Shown here piece by piece: positions 45,341 to 53,598 of a DNA stretch of 64,000 nt. Under the pieces are notes generated by a model. The model had not been told where the DNA came from. It made no database searches and saw nothing but the letters and a program-made list of their open reading frames with translations. A program made the position numbers and the translations under genes. Within the stretch, counting starts at the first letter, position 1; every line of letters begins with the position of its first letter. The stretch is from Tenacibaculum discolor (GTDB lineage: Bacteria; Bacteroidota; Bacteroidia; Flavobacteriales; Flavobacteriaceae), in the NCBI RefSeq assembly GCF_003664185.1, contig NZ_RCCS01000005.1, positions 496,001 through 560,000 on the forward strand, given 5' to 3'.

Positions 45341-45373
45341 TTTACACTTTTTTGACAATTGATTTACACTTTT
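45341..45373 (+). promoter_or_regulatory. Tandem TTTACACTTTT direct repeats upstream of the YceI-like gene
   Basis: Two identical 11-base repeats at 45341-45351 and 45363-45373 have a 22-base period (two helical turns). The second covers the -33 region of the promoter with its -7 box at 45389. The geometry resembles paired activator sites. Confidence 0.5.
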
Positions 45374-45388
45374 AACGGAAGGTTGCGA

Positions 45389-45396
45389 TAGTTTTG
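45389..45396 (+). promoter_or_regulatory. -7 promoter element for the YceI-like gene
   Basis: TAGTTTTG matches TAnnTTTG. Transcription would start near 45400, favouring the second ATG (45421) as the start codon. Confidence 0.5.
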
Positions 45397-45420
45397 ATGA
45401 AAACTTTAAATACGAATAGT

Positions 45421-46056
45421 ATGAAAACCATTAAAAATAGAATTTTGTTAGTTGGGGTATTACTAACTATAGTTTTGGTAAGCGGGTTTGCTAAAAGTAC
45501 TTCAACAGTTACACCAAAAGAAATAAAAGAAGTAGCCGAAGTTGTAAAAAACAAGACGATTAATATGTTTGTAACACACGGACATTGTAGTACACCATTT
45601 GGAGGTATTGTAAACGATTTAAAAGTGGATATTCCTGTACGAATGGATGCTGGAAATCCGTTAGAAAACATGAGTATTTCGTTTGAGGTTAATCCAAACT
45701 CATTTAGAGTATGTAGAGGTGATGAAGCTGATTTAACTGCAAGAATTAAAACAAAAGGGGTATTTATTAATGATCAAAACGACAACATAACGTTTAGAAC
45801 TACGAATGTTTTTGTGATGGGGGTAGATTGGTATCAAATTAACGGAATGATGTCTATTAAAGGAGTTGAAAGAGAAGTGAAGTTTTTTGCCACAGGAATT
45901 AGAGATTCATACAAAAGCATGTCTAGCGAACTGGTATTGCAAGGTCAGGTAAACTTATTAGATTGGGGGATTGATTATGATAAATTAGTAAACGGGCAAT
46001 CATCAAACGTTCCAACAAAATGGTTGTACTTAAATATGAAAATTGAGTTGGGTTAA
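45421..46056 (+). CDS. YceI-like exported protein
   Basis: The protein (211 residues from this start) has a signal peptide (KNRILLVGVLLTIVLVSGFA) and a YceI-like lipocalin beta-barrel domain (~45-205; FVTHGHCSTPFGG...NITFRTTNVF...GMMSIKGVEREVKFFATGI). The family binds polyisoprenoid-type hydrophobic ligands in the periplasm. Unusual here is the Cys in THGHCSTPFGG. An earlier in-frame ATG at 45397 exists, but the promoter position argues for 45421. Confidence 0.82.
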   Translation: MKTIKNRILLVGVLLTIVLVSGFAKSTSTVTPKEIKEVAEVVKNKTINMFVTHGHCSTPFGGIVNDLKVDIPVRMDAGNPLENMSISFEVNPNSFRVCRGDEADLTARIKTKGVFINDQNDNITFRTTNVFVMGVDWYQINGMMSIKGVEREVKFFATGIRDSYKSMSSELVLQGQVNLLDWGIDYDKLVNGQSSNVPTKWLYLNMKIELG

Positions 46057-46072
46057 TTGGAGAAATTTAAAA

Positions 46073-46114
46073 AGTCACATAACAGTATGGAAAATAGTGT
46101 TATGTGATTGTTTT
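46073..46114 (+). terminator. Terminator after the YceI-like gene
   Basis: The 10-base stem TCACATAACA/TGTTATGTGA has a 13-base loop and is followed by TTGTTTT. Confidence 0.75.
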
Positions 46115-46141
46115 ACTGATGATTCAATGTTTTTACACTGG

Positions 46142-46795
46142 TTAAATACGTTTAATTTCTCTCGAAAATTGAAATGATTTTAAGAGACCTCTTGAGTTGT
46201 CAATCTTTAAAAGATCATTATGGAACTGAGTCAAGGTTTTTACTGCATTTATAAAAATGCTCATACGTTTATTAGCAACTTCATATCCTTTCCTTGTTTC
46301 TTCTGAAGTTGGATTTTCAATTAATTGAGTTCTATAATGAACTAGATTATTTCTTTCTTTTATGATTTTTATCATGGATTCATAATATTGGGAATCAGTT
46401 TGAAGAGATTCTGAATAAATCAATTTTAGAACTATTTCCCATTTTGCTGAAACTTTTAATTTATCCAGATTCTCATAGTATTTAGAGCCTAATTCAATTC
46501 TTCCAATTTCATTTATTAAAGCTTCGTAATAGGAAGCCAAAATTATAATTCCTTCAATACTACTTTTATACTTTTCTTTTTCAAGAGTAGAAATACGAAT
46601 TGAAAGTCTAATTTTTTCTATTGGAGGAAATAGTCCTTCATCTGATTGAGCAATCGAATCATTTTTTTTTCTTAAATCAACTAACTCATTTTCGTATTTC
46701 AATAATCTATGATAAATATCGATTGAAATTTGTAAAAACAATTCTACATGCCCTCTTCTGAACCGACCTTTAGAATCTATATATGATTTTTCCAA
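46142..46795 (-). CDS. HEPN-like hypothetical protein
   Basis: The 217-residue all-helical protein has the motif KERNNLVHYR (~171-180; RxxxxH, the HEPN Rx4-6H signature) inside a helix, an expected position for a HEPN fold. There is no membrane span or signal peptide. It starts at TTG directly after an in-frame TAA, so no earlier start is possible. HEPN proteins are often RNases in toxin or abortive-infection systems, with a nearby antitoxin; none is recognisable here. RNase activity is an inference. Confidence 0.68.
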   Translation of the reverse strand: MEKSYIDSKGRFRRGHVELFLQISIDIYHRLLKYENELVDLRKKNDSIAQSDEGLFPPIEKIRLSIRISTLEKEKYKSSIEGIIILASYYEALINEIGRIELGSKYYENLDKLKVSAKWEIVLKLIYSESLQTDSQYYESMIKIIKERNNLVHYRTQLIENPTSEETRKGYEVANKRMSIFINAVKTLTQFHNDLLKIDNSRGLLKSFQFSREIKRI

Positions 46796-46895
46796 TTATT
46801 TGATTTTAGTTTGTGTGATTTTTTAGATAAAAATATGTTTTAACAATTTGTATTTAATGGTAACCAAATTAGTTTAATTAAAGGGAAGAATCAAC

Positions 46896-47807
46896 CTAAA
46901 AAATAGACTGTTCAGAAAGCGTAGTAAACTCCTCTAAAAAGCGCATACCTCTATAGGAATTTCCTTTTTTGTTTAATTTAGGGCTCCATACAGCTATGGC
47001 ATACTGGTTAGGGTGTATGGCAATAATACCTCCACCAACTCCACTTTTTCCCGCTAATCCAACTTTAAAAGCAAACTCACCAGATTCGTCATAAAACCCA
47101 CAGGTTTGCATTAGTGCATTAATTCTTTTCGATTGACTTTTGGTCAATATTTGTTCTCCTTGTCGTGTTTTTCCGTTATTGGCTAAGAAGAAAAACAATT
47201 CAGAAAGTTGTTCGCACGTCAGTTCCAACGAGCATAAATCGAAATAGAAATCTAGCACAACTTCAGGATCGTTGTATATGTTTCCATAGGATTTAATAAA
47301 ATTACATAAGGCTACATTTCTATATCCTACCGATTTTTCAGAAGCCGCAATTTTTGCTGAGTAGTCAATGTTTTTATTTTTGGAAAGACTTTTAATGAAA
47401 TTCAATAAATCTTCCTTCGGGTTTACCAAACTGCTAATTAAAATATCGGCAATAACAATAGCACCTGCGTTGATAAACGGATTTCTAGGAATACCATTAT
47501 CCGTTTCCAGTTGTATCAATGAGTTAAAACTATTTCCAGATGGCTCAACACCTAATCTGTCCCAAATAGATTCACCAAGATGCTTATACGCCAAACAAAG
47601 TGATAATACTTTAGCAATACTTTGAATAGAAAATTTTTCTTGAAAGTTTCCTAATCCAAAATTAGTATTAGTAACTGTTGAAATATGTACACCAAATTTA
47701 TCAGCATCAATGGTAGCCAATTCAGGAATATAGGTAGCTAACTCCCCAATATTTTCAATAGGAGTTATTTTTTGATACACGTTTTCAAGTATTTCTTTGT
47801 AATTCAT
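46896..47807 (-). CDS. glsA: Glutaminase
   Basis: The 303-residue serine-dependent glutaminase has the catalytic SIAK motif (Ser63, Lys66), ETDNGIPRNPFINAGAI, and the late GKSGVGGGIIA (~257). It hydrolyses L-glutamine to glutamate and ammonia. Full length; no unusual residues seen. Confidence 0.95.
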   Translation of the reverse strand: MNYKEILENVYQKITPIENIGELATYIPELATIDADKFGVHISTVTNTNFGLGNFQEKFSIQSIAKVLSLCLAYKHLGESIWDRLGVEPSGNSFNSLIQLETDNGIPRNPFINAGAIVIADILISSLVNPKEDLLNFIKSLSKNKNIDYSAKIAASEKSVGYRNVALCNFIKSYGNIYNDPEVVLDFYFDLCSLELTCEQLSELFFFLANNGKTRQGEQILTKSQSKRINALMQTCGFYDESGEFAFKVGLAGKSGVGGGIIAIHPNQYAIAVWSPKLNKKGNSYRGMRFLEEFTTLSEQSIF

Positions 47808-48135
47808 TGCTTGTTAAAATAAAACGAATTGATGCTAAACGAAATTAGTTGAATTCTATTTGAAAACAAATAAAAAAAGTAACTACTTCTTTTATACTGT
47901 TTTAAGGTGTGTTTATGGTTGATTATCAGGTGTTTGTGGTGTTTGTTTAAAATCGAGTCTATTTATTTTTGAACTTAGCATTGTCGAAAAGAAGCGCTAT
48001 TAAAATTAAGGGTCTAAATAAAGGATACAGATACATAAAATGAAAAAAGTTTAGTAGTGCAAAGAATTTTAAAGGTGTAATCCGAAAAGCCTATTATAAA
48101 TAAAGTAGGAAATTAACTAACTAAATTTTTATATT
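47808..48135. other. Intergenic region with a long leader for the trefoil-like gene
   Basis: The region contains the promoter at 47942-47971 and a leader of about 160 bases. A tiny MKKV-stop frame occurs near 48040. I saw no tRNA or known riboswitch pattern. Confidence 0.5.
47942..47971 (+). promoter_or_regulatory. Bacteroidetes promoter of the trefoil-like gene
   Basis: TTTG (47942-47945), an 18-base spacer and TATTTTTG (47964-47971) match the -33/-7 consensus. The start codon is about 160 bases downstream. Confidence 0.65.
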
Positions 48136-48522
48136 ATGTCAAGTATAGCATTAGAAGCTCTTGGAGCAGAGGTAGGTAAATTCCTTAGTCATGCAAATGA
48201 TAAGGTATGGCTTCAAAACGGAGTTCAAGGAAAAGGAGAAGTTTTCGAACTTAAAAAATTAAAAGATAATCGTGTAGCCTTAGAATGTAAAGGAGCTGAA
48301 AAAGGAAAGTATCTTAGCCATGCATTTGGTAAATTGTGGTTGCAAGATGGTGTGCAAGGAGAAGGAGAAGAATGGATAATGAAAGATCATGGAAAAGGAA
48401 ATGTATCTTTTGATTGTTTAGGAGCAGAGAAAGGTAAAACGCTTAGTCATGCTTTTGATAAGATGTGGCTTCAAGAAGGATATCAAGGAGAAGGTGAATT
48501 GTGGGCTAAAAAACACGAATAA
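48136..48522 (+). CDS. Three-repeat beta-trefoil-like (fascin/lectin-type) small protein
   Basis: The 128-residue protein is three repeats with an exact 43-residue period: Gly10/53/96, His19/62/105, Trp25/68/111 and Gln31/74/117 line up without gaps. Each unit reads GAExGKxLSHAxxKxWLQxG(V/Y)QGxGE. The unit length, threefold symmetry and G-x-x-L-S pattern fit a beta-trefoil such as fascin- or ricin-type domains. No signal peptide, so probably cytoplasmic or released by another route. Ligand unknown; sugar or protein binding is only a guess. Strong promoter, long leader and terminator. Confidence 0.8.
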   Translation: MSSIALEALGAEVGKFLSHANDKVWLQNGVQGKGEVFELKKLKDNRVALECKGAEKGKYLSHAFGKLWLQDGVQGEGEEWIMKDHGKGNVSFDCLGAEKGKTLSHAFDKMWLQEGYQGEGELWAKKHE

Positions 48523-48548
48523 AAACTTTTCTTCTTGAAGGAAAATAA

Positions 48549-48578
48549 AAAAGCAACCTCATTTGAGGTTGCTTTTAA
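48549..48578. terminator. Terminator between the trefoil-like gene and pruA
   Basis: The stem AAAAGCAACCTC/GAGGTTGCTTTT has a 4-base loop, with A and T runs for both converging genes. Confidence 0.88.
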
Positions 48579-48613
48579 TATATAGTAAGATTCCTTATTA
48601 GGAGGTTCTTTTC

Positions 48614-50239
48614 TTATCCTAAAAATGGGTAGCGGTAATCTACAGGAGAAACAAAAGTTTCTTTGATTAAACGAGGAGATACCCAACGTAATAAGTTTTG
48701 AGCAGATCCTGCTTTATCGTTTGTTCCTGAAGCTCTAGCCCCACCAAATGGTTGTTGTCCTACAACAGCACCTGTTGGCTTATCGTTTACATAGAAGTTA
48801 CCAGCACAGTTTTCTAAAGCTTTAGTAGCTTCAGCAACTGCATAACGGTCTGTAGAGAATACAGCACCAGTTAAAGCGTATTCAGAAGTTCCGTCAACTA
48901 ACTTTAAAGTATCAGCCCAATCTGCATCTTCATATACATAAATAGTTACTACAGGACCGAATAATTCAGTTTCCATAGTAGTATATTTAGGGTTTGTAGT
49001 TAAGATAACAGTTGGCTCAATAAAATATCCTTTTGATTTATCGTAGTTACCACCAGCAAAAATCTCAGCATCAGCATCCGCTTTAGCTTGGTCAATATAT
49101 TTTGCTAACTTATCAAAAGAACCTTCGTGAATTACAGCAGTAATAAAGTTACTCATGTCTTCTGGAGAACCCATTTTAAAAGAAGCGATATCTTCTTTTA
49201 CGTAGTTCAATGTTTCTTCAGCTAACGATTTTGGTAAGTATACTCTTGAAGCGGCAGAACATTTTTGACCTTGGAATTCAAAAGCACCACGAGAAATACC
49301 TGTAGCTACTTGTTTTGGATTAGCAGAAGGGTGTGCAATGATAAAGTCTTTACCACCAGTTTCTCCTACAATTCTTGGGTATGTTTTGTAAGTATGAATG
49401 TTTTCTCCAATCTTTTTCCATAATTCCTTAAATACATAAGTAGAACCTGTAAAGTGGATACCAGCAAAATCAGGAGAAGATAAAACTACATCAGTAATTT
49501 CAACAGGATCACCATAAATTACGTTGATAACACCGTCTGGTACACCAGCTTCTTTAAATACATCTACAATTACTTTTGCAGAGAAAATTTGGCTATCAGA
49601 TGGTTTCCAAACTACAACGTTCCCCATCATTGCAGCTGATGCAGGTAAGTTTGCAGCAATTGCAGTAAAGTTAAATGGAGTAATTGCGTATACAAACCCT
49701 TCTAACGGACGGTACTCAACGCGGTTCCAAATTCCGTTATCAGAGTTTGGTTGCTCGTTGTAAATTTCAGACATGTACTCTACGTTAAAACGTAAAAAGT
49801 CGATTAACTCACATGCAGCGTCAATTTCAGCTTGGTGAACTGTTTTTGATTGAGCAATCATAGTTGCAGCGTTAATCTTTGCACGGTAAGGACCAGCAAT
49901 TAACTCAGCAGCACGTAAAAAGATAGCAGCTCTTTGTTCCCATGGCATTTGTGCCCATTCAGTACGAGCTTCTAAAGCATTAGCAATAGCTTTTTCAGCA
50001 TGAGATCTATCTCCAATATGATATTGTCCTACCACGTGTTGGTGATCGTGAGGAGGAGTCATATTACGAGTGTTTCCAGTTCTAACTTCTTCGTTACCGA
50101 TGTACATAGGTACATCTACAGATCCGTTAAAATATTCTTTGTATTGTTTAGAAACGGCTTCGCGCTCTGGAGATCCAGGAGCATATCCTTTTACCGGTTC
50201 GTTAATGGCAGTTGGTACGTGAAAAAATCCTTTTCCCAT
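48614..50239 (-). CDS. pruA: L-glutamate gamma-semialdehyde dehydrogenase (1-pyrroline-5-carboxylate dehydrogenase)
   Basis: The 541-residue aldehyde dehydrogenase has the catalytic Cys in GQKCSAASRVYLPKSL (~326) and the general-base Glu in VGETGGKDFII (~292). The NAD site and FTGSTYVF follow family order. It is the second step of proline breakdown, giving glutamate. Length fits the monofunctional bacterial/eukaryotic-type enzyme. A consensus promoter lies upstream. Confidence 0.94.
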   Translation of the reverse strand: MGKGFFHVPTAINEPVKGYAPGSPEREAVSKQYKEYFNGSVDVPMYIGNEEVRTGNTRNMTPPHDHQHVVGQYHIGDRSHAEKAIANALEARTEWAQMPWEQRAAIFLRAAELIAGPYRAKINAATMIAQSKTVHQAEIDAACELIDFLRFNVEYMSEIYNEQPNSDNGIWNRVEYRPLEGFVYAITPFNFTAIAANLPASAAMMGNVVVWKPSDSQIFSAKVIVDVFKEAGVPDGVINVIYGDPVEITDVVLSSPDFAGIHFTGSTYVFKELWKKIGENIHTYKTYPRIVGETGGKDFIIAHPSANPKQVATGISRGAFEFQGQKCSAASRVYLPKSLAEETLNYVKEDIASFKMGSPEDMSNFITAVIHEGSFDKLAKYIDQAKADADAEIFAGGNYDKSKGYFIEPTVILTTNPKYTTMETELFGPVVTIYVYEDADWADTLKLVDGTSEYALTGAVFSTDRYAVAEATKALENCAGNFYVNDKPTGAVVGQQPFGGARASGTNDKAGSAQNLLRWVSPRLIKETFVSPVDYRYPFLG

Positions 50240-50312
50240 TTGTATGTTGTTTGTTGAATTAAATTTCTTTCTTTGTTATTGAAAAAGTCCAATAATGAAC
50301 TTTCTTAAATGA

Positions 50313-50343
50313 CAAAGTTACGGTTATTTTAGGAATATTTAAA
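50313..50343 (-). promoter_or_regulatory. Bacteroidetes promoter of pruA
   Basis: TAACTTTG (50313-50320, minus strand) with TTTA 19 bases further upstream. Confidence 0.55.
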
Positions 50344-50380
50344 TGGACATAAGGCTGGAATTATATAAAACTAAAACAAC

Positions 50381-51100
50381 ATGTGTACGGTAACTTATTT
50401 ACCTTTAGGGAATAATGATTTTATATTAACTTCAAATAGAGATGAAGATCCGAAACGAAAAACAATAGCGCCTAAAACGTATGTTGAAGAAGGAGTGAAG
50501 TTAACGTACCCTAAAGATGAATTAGCAGGAGGAACTTGGATAGGTTTAAGTGAAAAAAACAGATTGATTTGTCTGTTGAATGGTGGATTTACAAAACATC
50601 AAAGAGCAGAGTCGTATAGAATGAGTAGAGGGGTTATTGTAAAACAACTATTAATCGTAGATAATCCTGTTGAGGTAATCAATCATTTTGACTTTGATGG
50701 TATAGAGCCTTTTACTATTGTGTTGGTTGATTGGAGTAGTAATTTACAAGCGTATGAATTAGTTTGGGATGGTGCTAAAAAGCACTTTCAACAGTTAGAT
50801 GATGCACCTAAAATTTGGTCTTCATCAACATTATATAATGAAGAGATGAAGCAGTTAAGAAGAGACTGGTTTGCTGAATGGTTATTGGATAATAAAGATT
50901 TTCATCAATCAGAAATTATTAATTTTCATCAAGATGAAACCAAGGGAAATCCTGAAATTTCTTTAAAAATGAAACGAACTTATGTAGAAACAGTAAGTGT
51001 AACATCTGTTATGAAAAGCGAGCAAGAACTTACCATGAGTTACTACGATTTACATGCAAATATTAACAAAATAGAGGCAGAAATCATTCGTTTGTTATAA
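50381..51100 (+). CDS. NRDE (TANGO2-like) family protein
   Basis: The 239-residue protein opens MCTVTYLPL and has the name-giving NRDE (TSNRDEDPKR, ~19-27), then GGTWIGLSEKNRLICLLNGG. The N-terminal Cys2 is invariant in this Ntn-hydrolase-like family. Function unknown in bacteria; eukaryotic TANGO2 acts in lipid or heme handling. Confidence 0.93.
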   Translation: MCTVTYLPLGNNDFILTSNRDEDPKRKTIAPKTYVEEGVKLTYPKDELAGGTWIGLSEKNRLICLLNGGFTKHQRAESYRMSRGVIVKQLLIVDNPVEVINHFDFDGIEPFTIVLVDWSSNLQAYELVWDGAKKHFQQLDDAPKIWSSSTLYNEEMKQLRRDWFAEWLLDNKDFHQSEIINFHQDETKGNPEISLKMKRTYVETVSVTSVMKSEQELTMSYYDLHANINKIEAEIIRLL

Positions 51101-51119
51101 AAGCTATTTAATACCTTTG
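51091..51119 (+). promoter_or_regulatory. Bacteroidetes promoter of the 51133-54930 operon
   Basis: TTTG (51091-51094), a 17-base spacer and TACCTTTG (51112-51119), 14 bases before the ATG. Confidence 0.65.
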
Positions 51120-51132
51120 CAAAAAAGTTTTT

Positions 51133-51804
51133 ATGAATAAAAGATTATTATTACTATTTTCTGTAATTTCTATTTTCTTATTTACAAGTTGTTTTGAGTT
51201 TGTTGAAGAGGTAACTTTTAATAAAGATGGTTCAGGAAGTGCTGTACTTACCATTAACTTAAGTAAAAGTAAAACTAAGCTAGCTTCTATAATGCTACTT
51301 GATAGTATAAATGGCTACAAAGTACCTTCAAAAGTAACCATAAGAAAAAAAGTACAAGAAATAGTTTCTAAAATTAAAGGAACAAAAGGAGTTCATAATG
51401 TAAAAAACACGTTAAATTTTGATGAGTTTATTGTAACAGTTTCGTGTGATTTTGATAACGTGGAAGCTTTAAATGAAGTAATAGCTAATTTTAGCTCTAA
51501 AAAGCATATAGAAGCTATCAAAAAAAACAAACATTTTACGTTTGACGAAAAGAGTAAAACATTTACAAGAAGTCATCATTTCGATTTAGGAAAAGAGTTT
51601 AGGAAAACAAAAAACCAAGACCGTAAGGTGTTTGAAACAGCAACCTATACAAGTGTTTATAGGTTTGAGTCACCGATAAAATCTACAGAGAATAATCAAG
51701 CAAGAATATCAAAAAGCAAAAAAGCTATTATGTTGCATTTACAAGCACAAGACATTATAGCAAACAATCAAACAATCAAAAATAAAATACAATTAGAGAA
51801 TTAA
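51133..51804 (+). CDS. Lipoprotein of unknown function
   Basis: The 223-residue protein has a lipoprotein signal with lipobox LFTSC (Cys20), an EFVEEVTFNKDGSGS opening and no recognised domain. It heads an operon with two large paralogous envelope proteins (7 bases to the next gene), suggesting a shared envelope role. Confidence 0.82.
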   Translation: MNKRLLLLFSVISIFLFTSCFEFVEEVTFNKDGSGSAVLTINLSKSKTKLASIMLLDSINGYKVPSKVTIRKKVQEIVSKIKGTKGVHNVKNTLNFDEFIVTVSCDFDNVEALNEVIANFSSKKHIEAIKKNKHFTFDEKSKTFTRSHHFDLGKEFRKTKNQDRKVFETATYTSVYRFESPIKSTENNQARISKSKKAIMLHLQAQDIIANNQTIKNKIQLEN

Positions 51805-51811
51805 ATTTAGG

Positions 51812-53593
51812 ATGAAAAAAATTATTGCTACACTACTGTTATTAAACACATATACAGCTATACAGGCTCAGCTATTAGAGTCTAAAATACCTAACAATGT
51901 AGATGTGTTAGTTTCTGCAAATGCAGAAAACTTATTTAAGTTGATAAAAGTATCAGATATAGATAAAAGCGCTATTGGAAAAGAGATTTTAAAAGACTTA
52001 AATAGAAGTAATAAAACTTACAGAGTAGAATCTGTAGTTGAGTCAGAGTCAGATGAAAAGAAAGAAGACTCAAAAGAAATAGAAGAAAGAAAAAAAGTGT
52101 CTTCAGTAGCTAACGCAGGTATAGACATTAAATCAAACGCTTATTATTTTTTCAGTAAAACTGATAGTATTTCATATCATAACTTTTACGTTGAGTTGAA
52201 AGATAGAGAGTTGTTTGAGTCAATGTTAAGTAAACGAAATAAGAAGAAGATAAGACGAATGGAGGGCTACAACATTATAGAAGGACGTAGCGATATTAGA
52301 ATTTGGAATGATGATTATCTTTTGTTAGTGAATGGAGATGTTTCTAGAGGGTATTTCTCAACTCACAAAGAACGTTTAGATAAACTAAAAGAGGAAAAAG
52401 AGTACGGTTATTCATTTAGAAAAAGAATAGGTAAAGGTTGGACAAAAAAGTATGTGCTAGACTTATTTAATAAGAATGTTATCAGTTCTATTGCTTCTAA
52501 TACTAAGTTTCAAAAGAGTAAAAAGAAAAATGCATCAGCAACACTTTGGGTTCGTAACTATGGTATGTTAATGACAGATTTATTTAAATCTTTTGGTAGT
52601 TCTTTGTACCCTTTATATACAGATGTAGGAGATCAAAATATTTATGGGGTTGAAGAAGTGACTGCTAATTTGTTTTTTGATAAAAACGATGCAAGAATTT
52701 TATTAGATATGTCGGTTAGTCCTGATATGAAGAAATCTTTTAAAAAGATCTATAATAAAAGAATGAGTCGTAATCTAGTAAATAGCTTTGATCACGATAA
52801 AGCATTAGCATTTTGGAGTATTTCTATTGATACTGAAGAAACATTAAAGCAATATCCAGAATTATTGAACAAGATGTACGGAGGTATTTTGCCTAAATTT
52901 CAAGAAGAAATGGAAATTGTAGGAGATTTATTTTCTTTAGTTATAGATGAAGAAGCTATTGGAAGACTAATTACAGGTGATGCTCTTTTAGTGTTAAACG
53001 ATTTTTCTAAAAAAGAAGTAGAGTATACTACTTATAAGTACGATGAAGATTATAAGCGTAAAGAAGTAACAAAAACTAAAGAGGAATTTGTTCCTGATTT
53101 TACGTTAATGATTGGTTCAAAAGAAGAAGATTTATTGAATAAATTTTTCAAATTAGGAGAAAAGCATAAAGCTGTTGAAATTGAAAACAACGTTGTAAAG
53201 TTTAAAACTAAAAAATCTGACATACCATTCAACTTATATTCGGTAGTTAAAAACGATGTGTTGTATTTAACAACCTCACAAACTAATGCGTTAAGTATTG
53301 CAAGAGGAAATAATAACTTCAACTCTAAGAAACATAGTAAATTAGTAAGAGATAATTCAACAGTGTTTTTTGTTGATGTAAATGCGGTTTTAAATAAGAT
53401 TCCTAATAAGTGGATGAGTAAATCTGAAAAAGAAGCAATGCGTTTTTCAACAAATAACTTAAACGACGGAGTGTTTAGAGTATCTAGGATGAGAGGTAAT
53501 ACAATTTCTTCTGAATTAAAAATTTCTACTCAAGGAACAGAAGAAAACACGTTAAAGTTATTGTTAGAGTTTATCAATGCAGTAGCGAAGTAA
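51812..53593 (+). CDS. Exported hypothetical protein (DUF4836-like), first of a paralogous pair
   Basis: The 593-residue protein has a signal peptide (IIATLLLLNTYTAIQAQ) and a long mixed alpha/beta body with no catalytic motif. Its segment TYKYDEDYKRKEVTKTKEEF (~405) and its C-terminus have counterparts in the next protein. Secreted proteins of this size and start pattern include DUF4836, but I could not verify that. Five bases separate it from the next gene. Confidence 0.75.
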   Translation: MKKIIATLLLLNTYTAIQAQLLESKIPNNVDVLVSANAENLFKLIKVSDIDKSAIGKEILKDLNRSNKTYRVESVVESESDEKKEDSKEIEERKKVSSVANAGIDIKSNAYYFFSKTDSISYHNFYVELKDRELFESMLSKRNKKKIRRMEGYNIIEGRSDIRIWNDDYLLLVNGDVSRGYFSTHKERLDKLKEEKEYGYSFRKRIGKGWTKKYVLDLFNKNVISSIASNTKFQKSKKKNASATLWVRNYGMLMTDLFKSFGSSLYPLYTDVGDQNIYGVEEVTANLFFDKNDARILLDMSVSPDMKKSFKKIYNKRMSRNLVNSFDHDKALAFWSISIDTEETLKQYPELLNKMYGGILPKFQEEMEIVGDLFSLVIDEEAIGRLITGDALLVLNDFSKKEVEYTTYKYDEDYKRKEVTKTKEEFVPDFTLMIGSKEEDLLNKFFKLGEKHKAVEIENNVVKFKTKKSDIPFNLYSVVKNDVLYLTTSQTNALSIARGNNNFNSKKHSKLVRDNSTVFFVDVNAVLNKIPNKWMSKSEKEAMRFSTNNLNDGVFRVSRMRGNTISSELKISTQGTEENTLKLLLEFINAVAK

Positions 53594-53598
53594 GCTAA

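Noticed and set aside
45372..45671. 99-codon minus-strand frame over the YceI-like gene start
   Set aside because: It overlaps a gene with a clear signal peptide and domain; no homology.
45323..46146. 13-base direct repeat TACACTGGTTAAA flanking the YceI-like gene (45323-45335 and 46134-46146)
   Set aside because: Repeats of this length are expected by chance in 64 kb of AT-rich sequence. There is no terminal inverted repeat or transposase, and one copy overlaps a stop codon.
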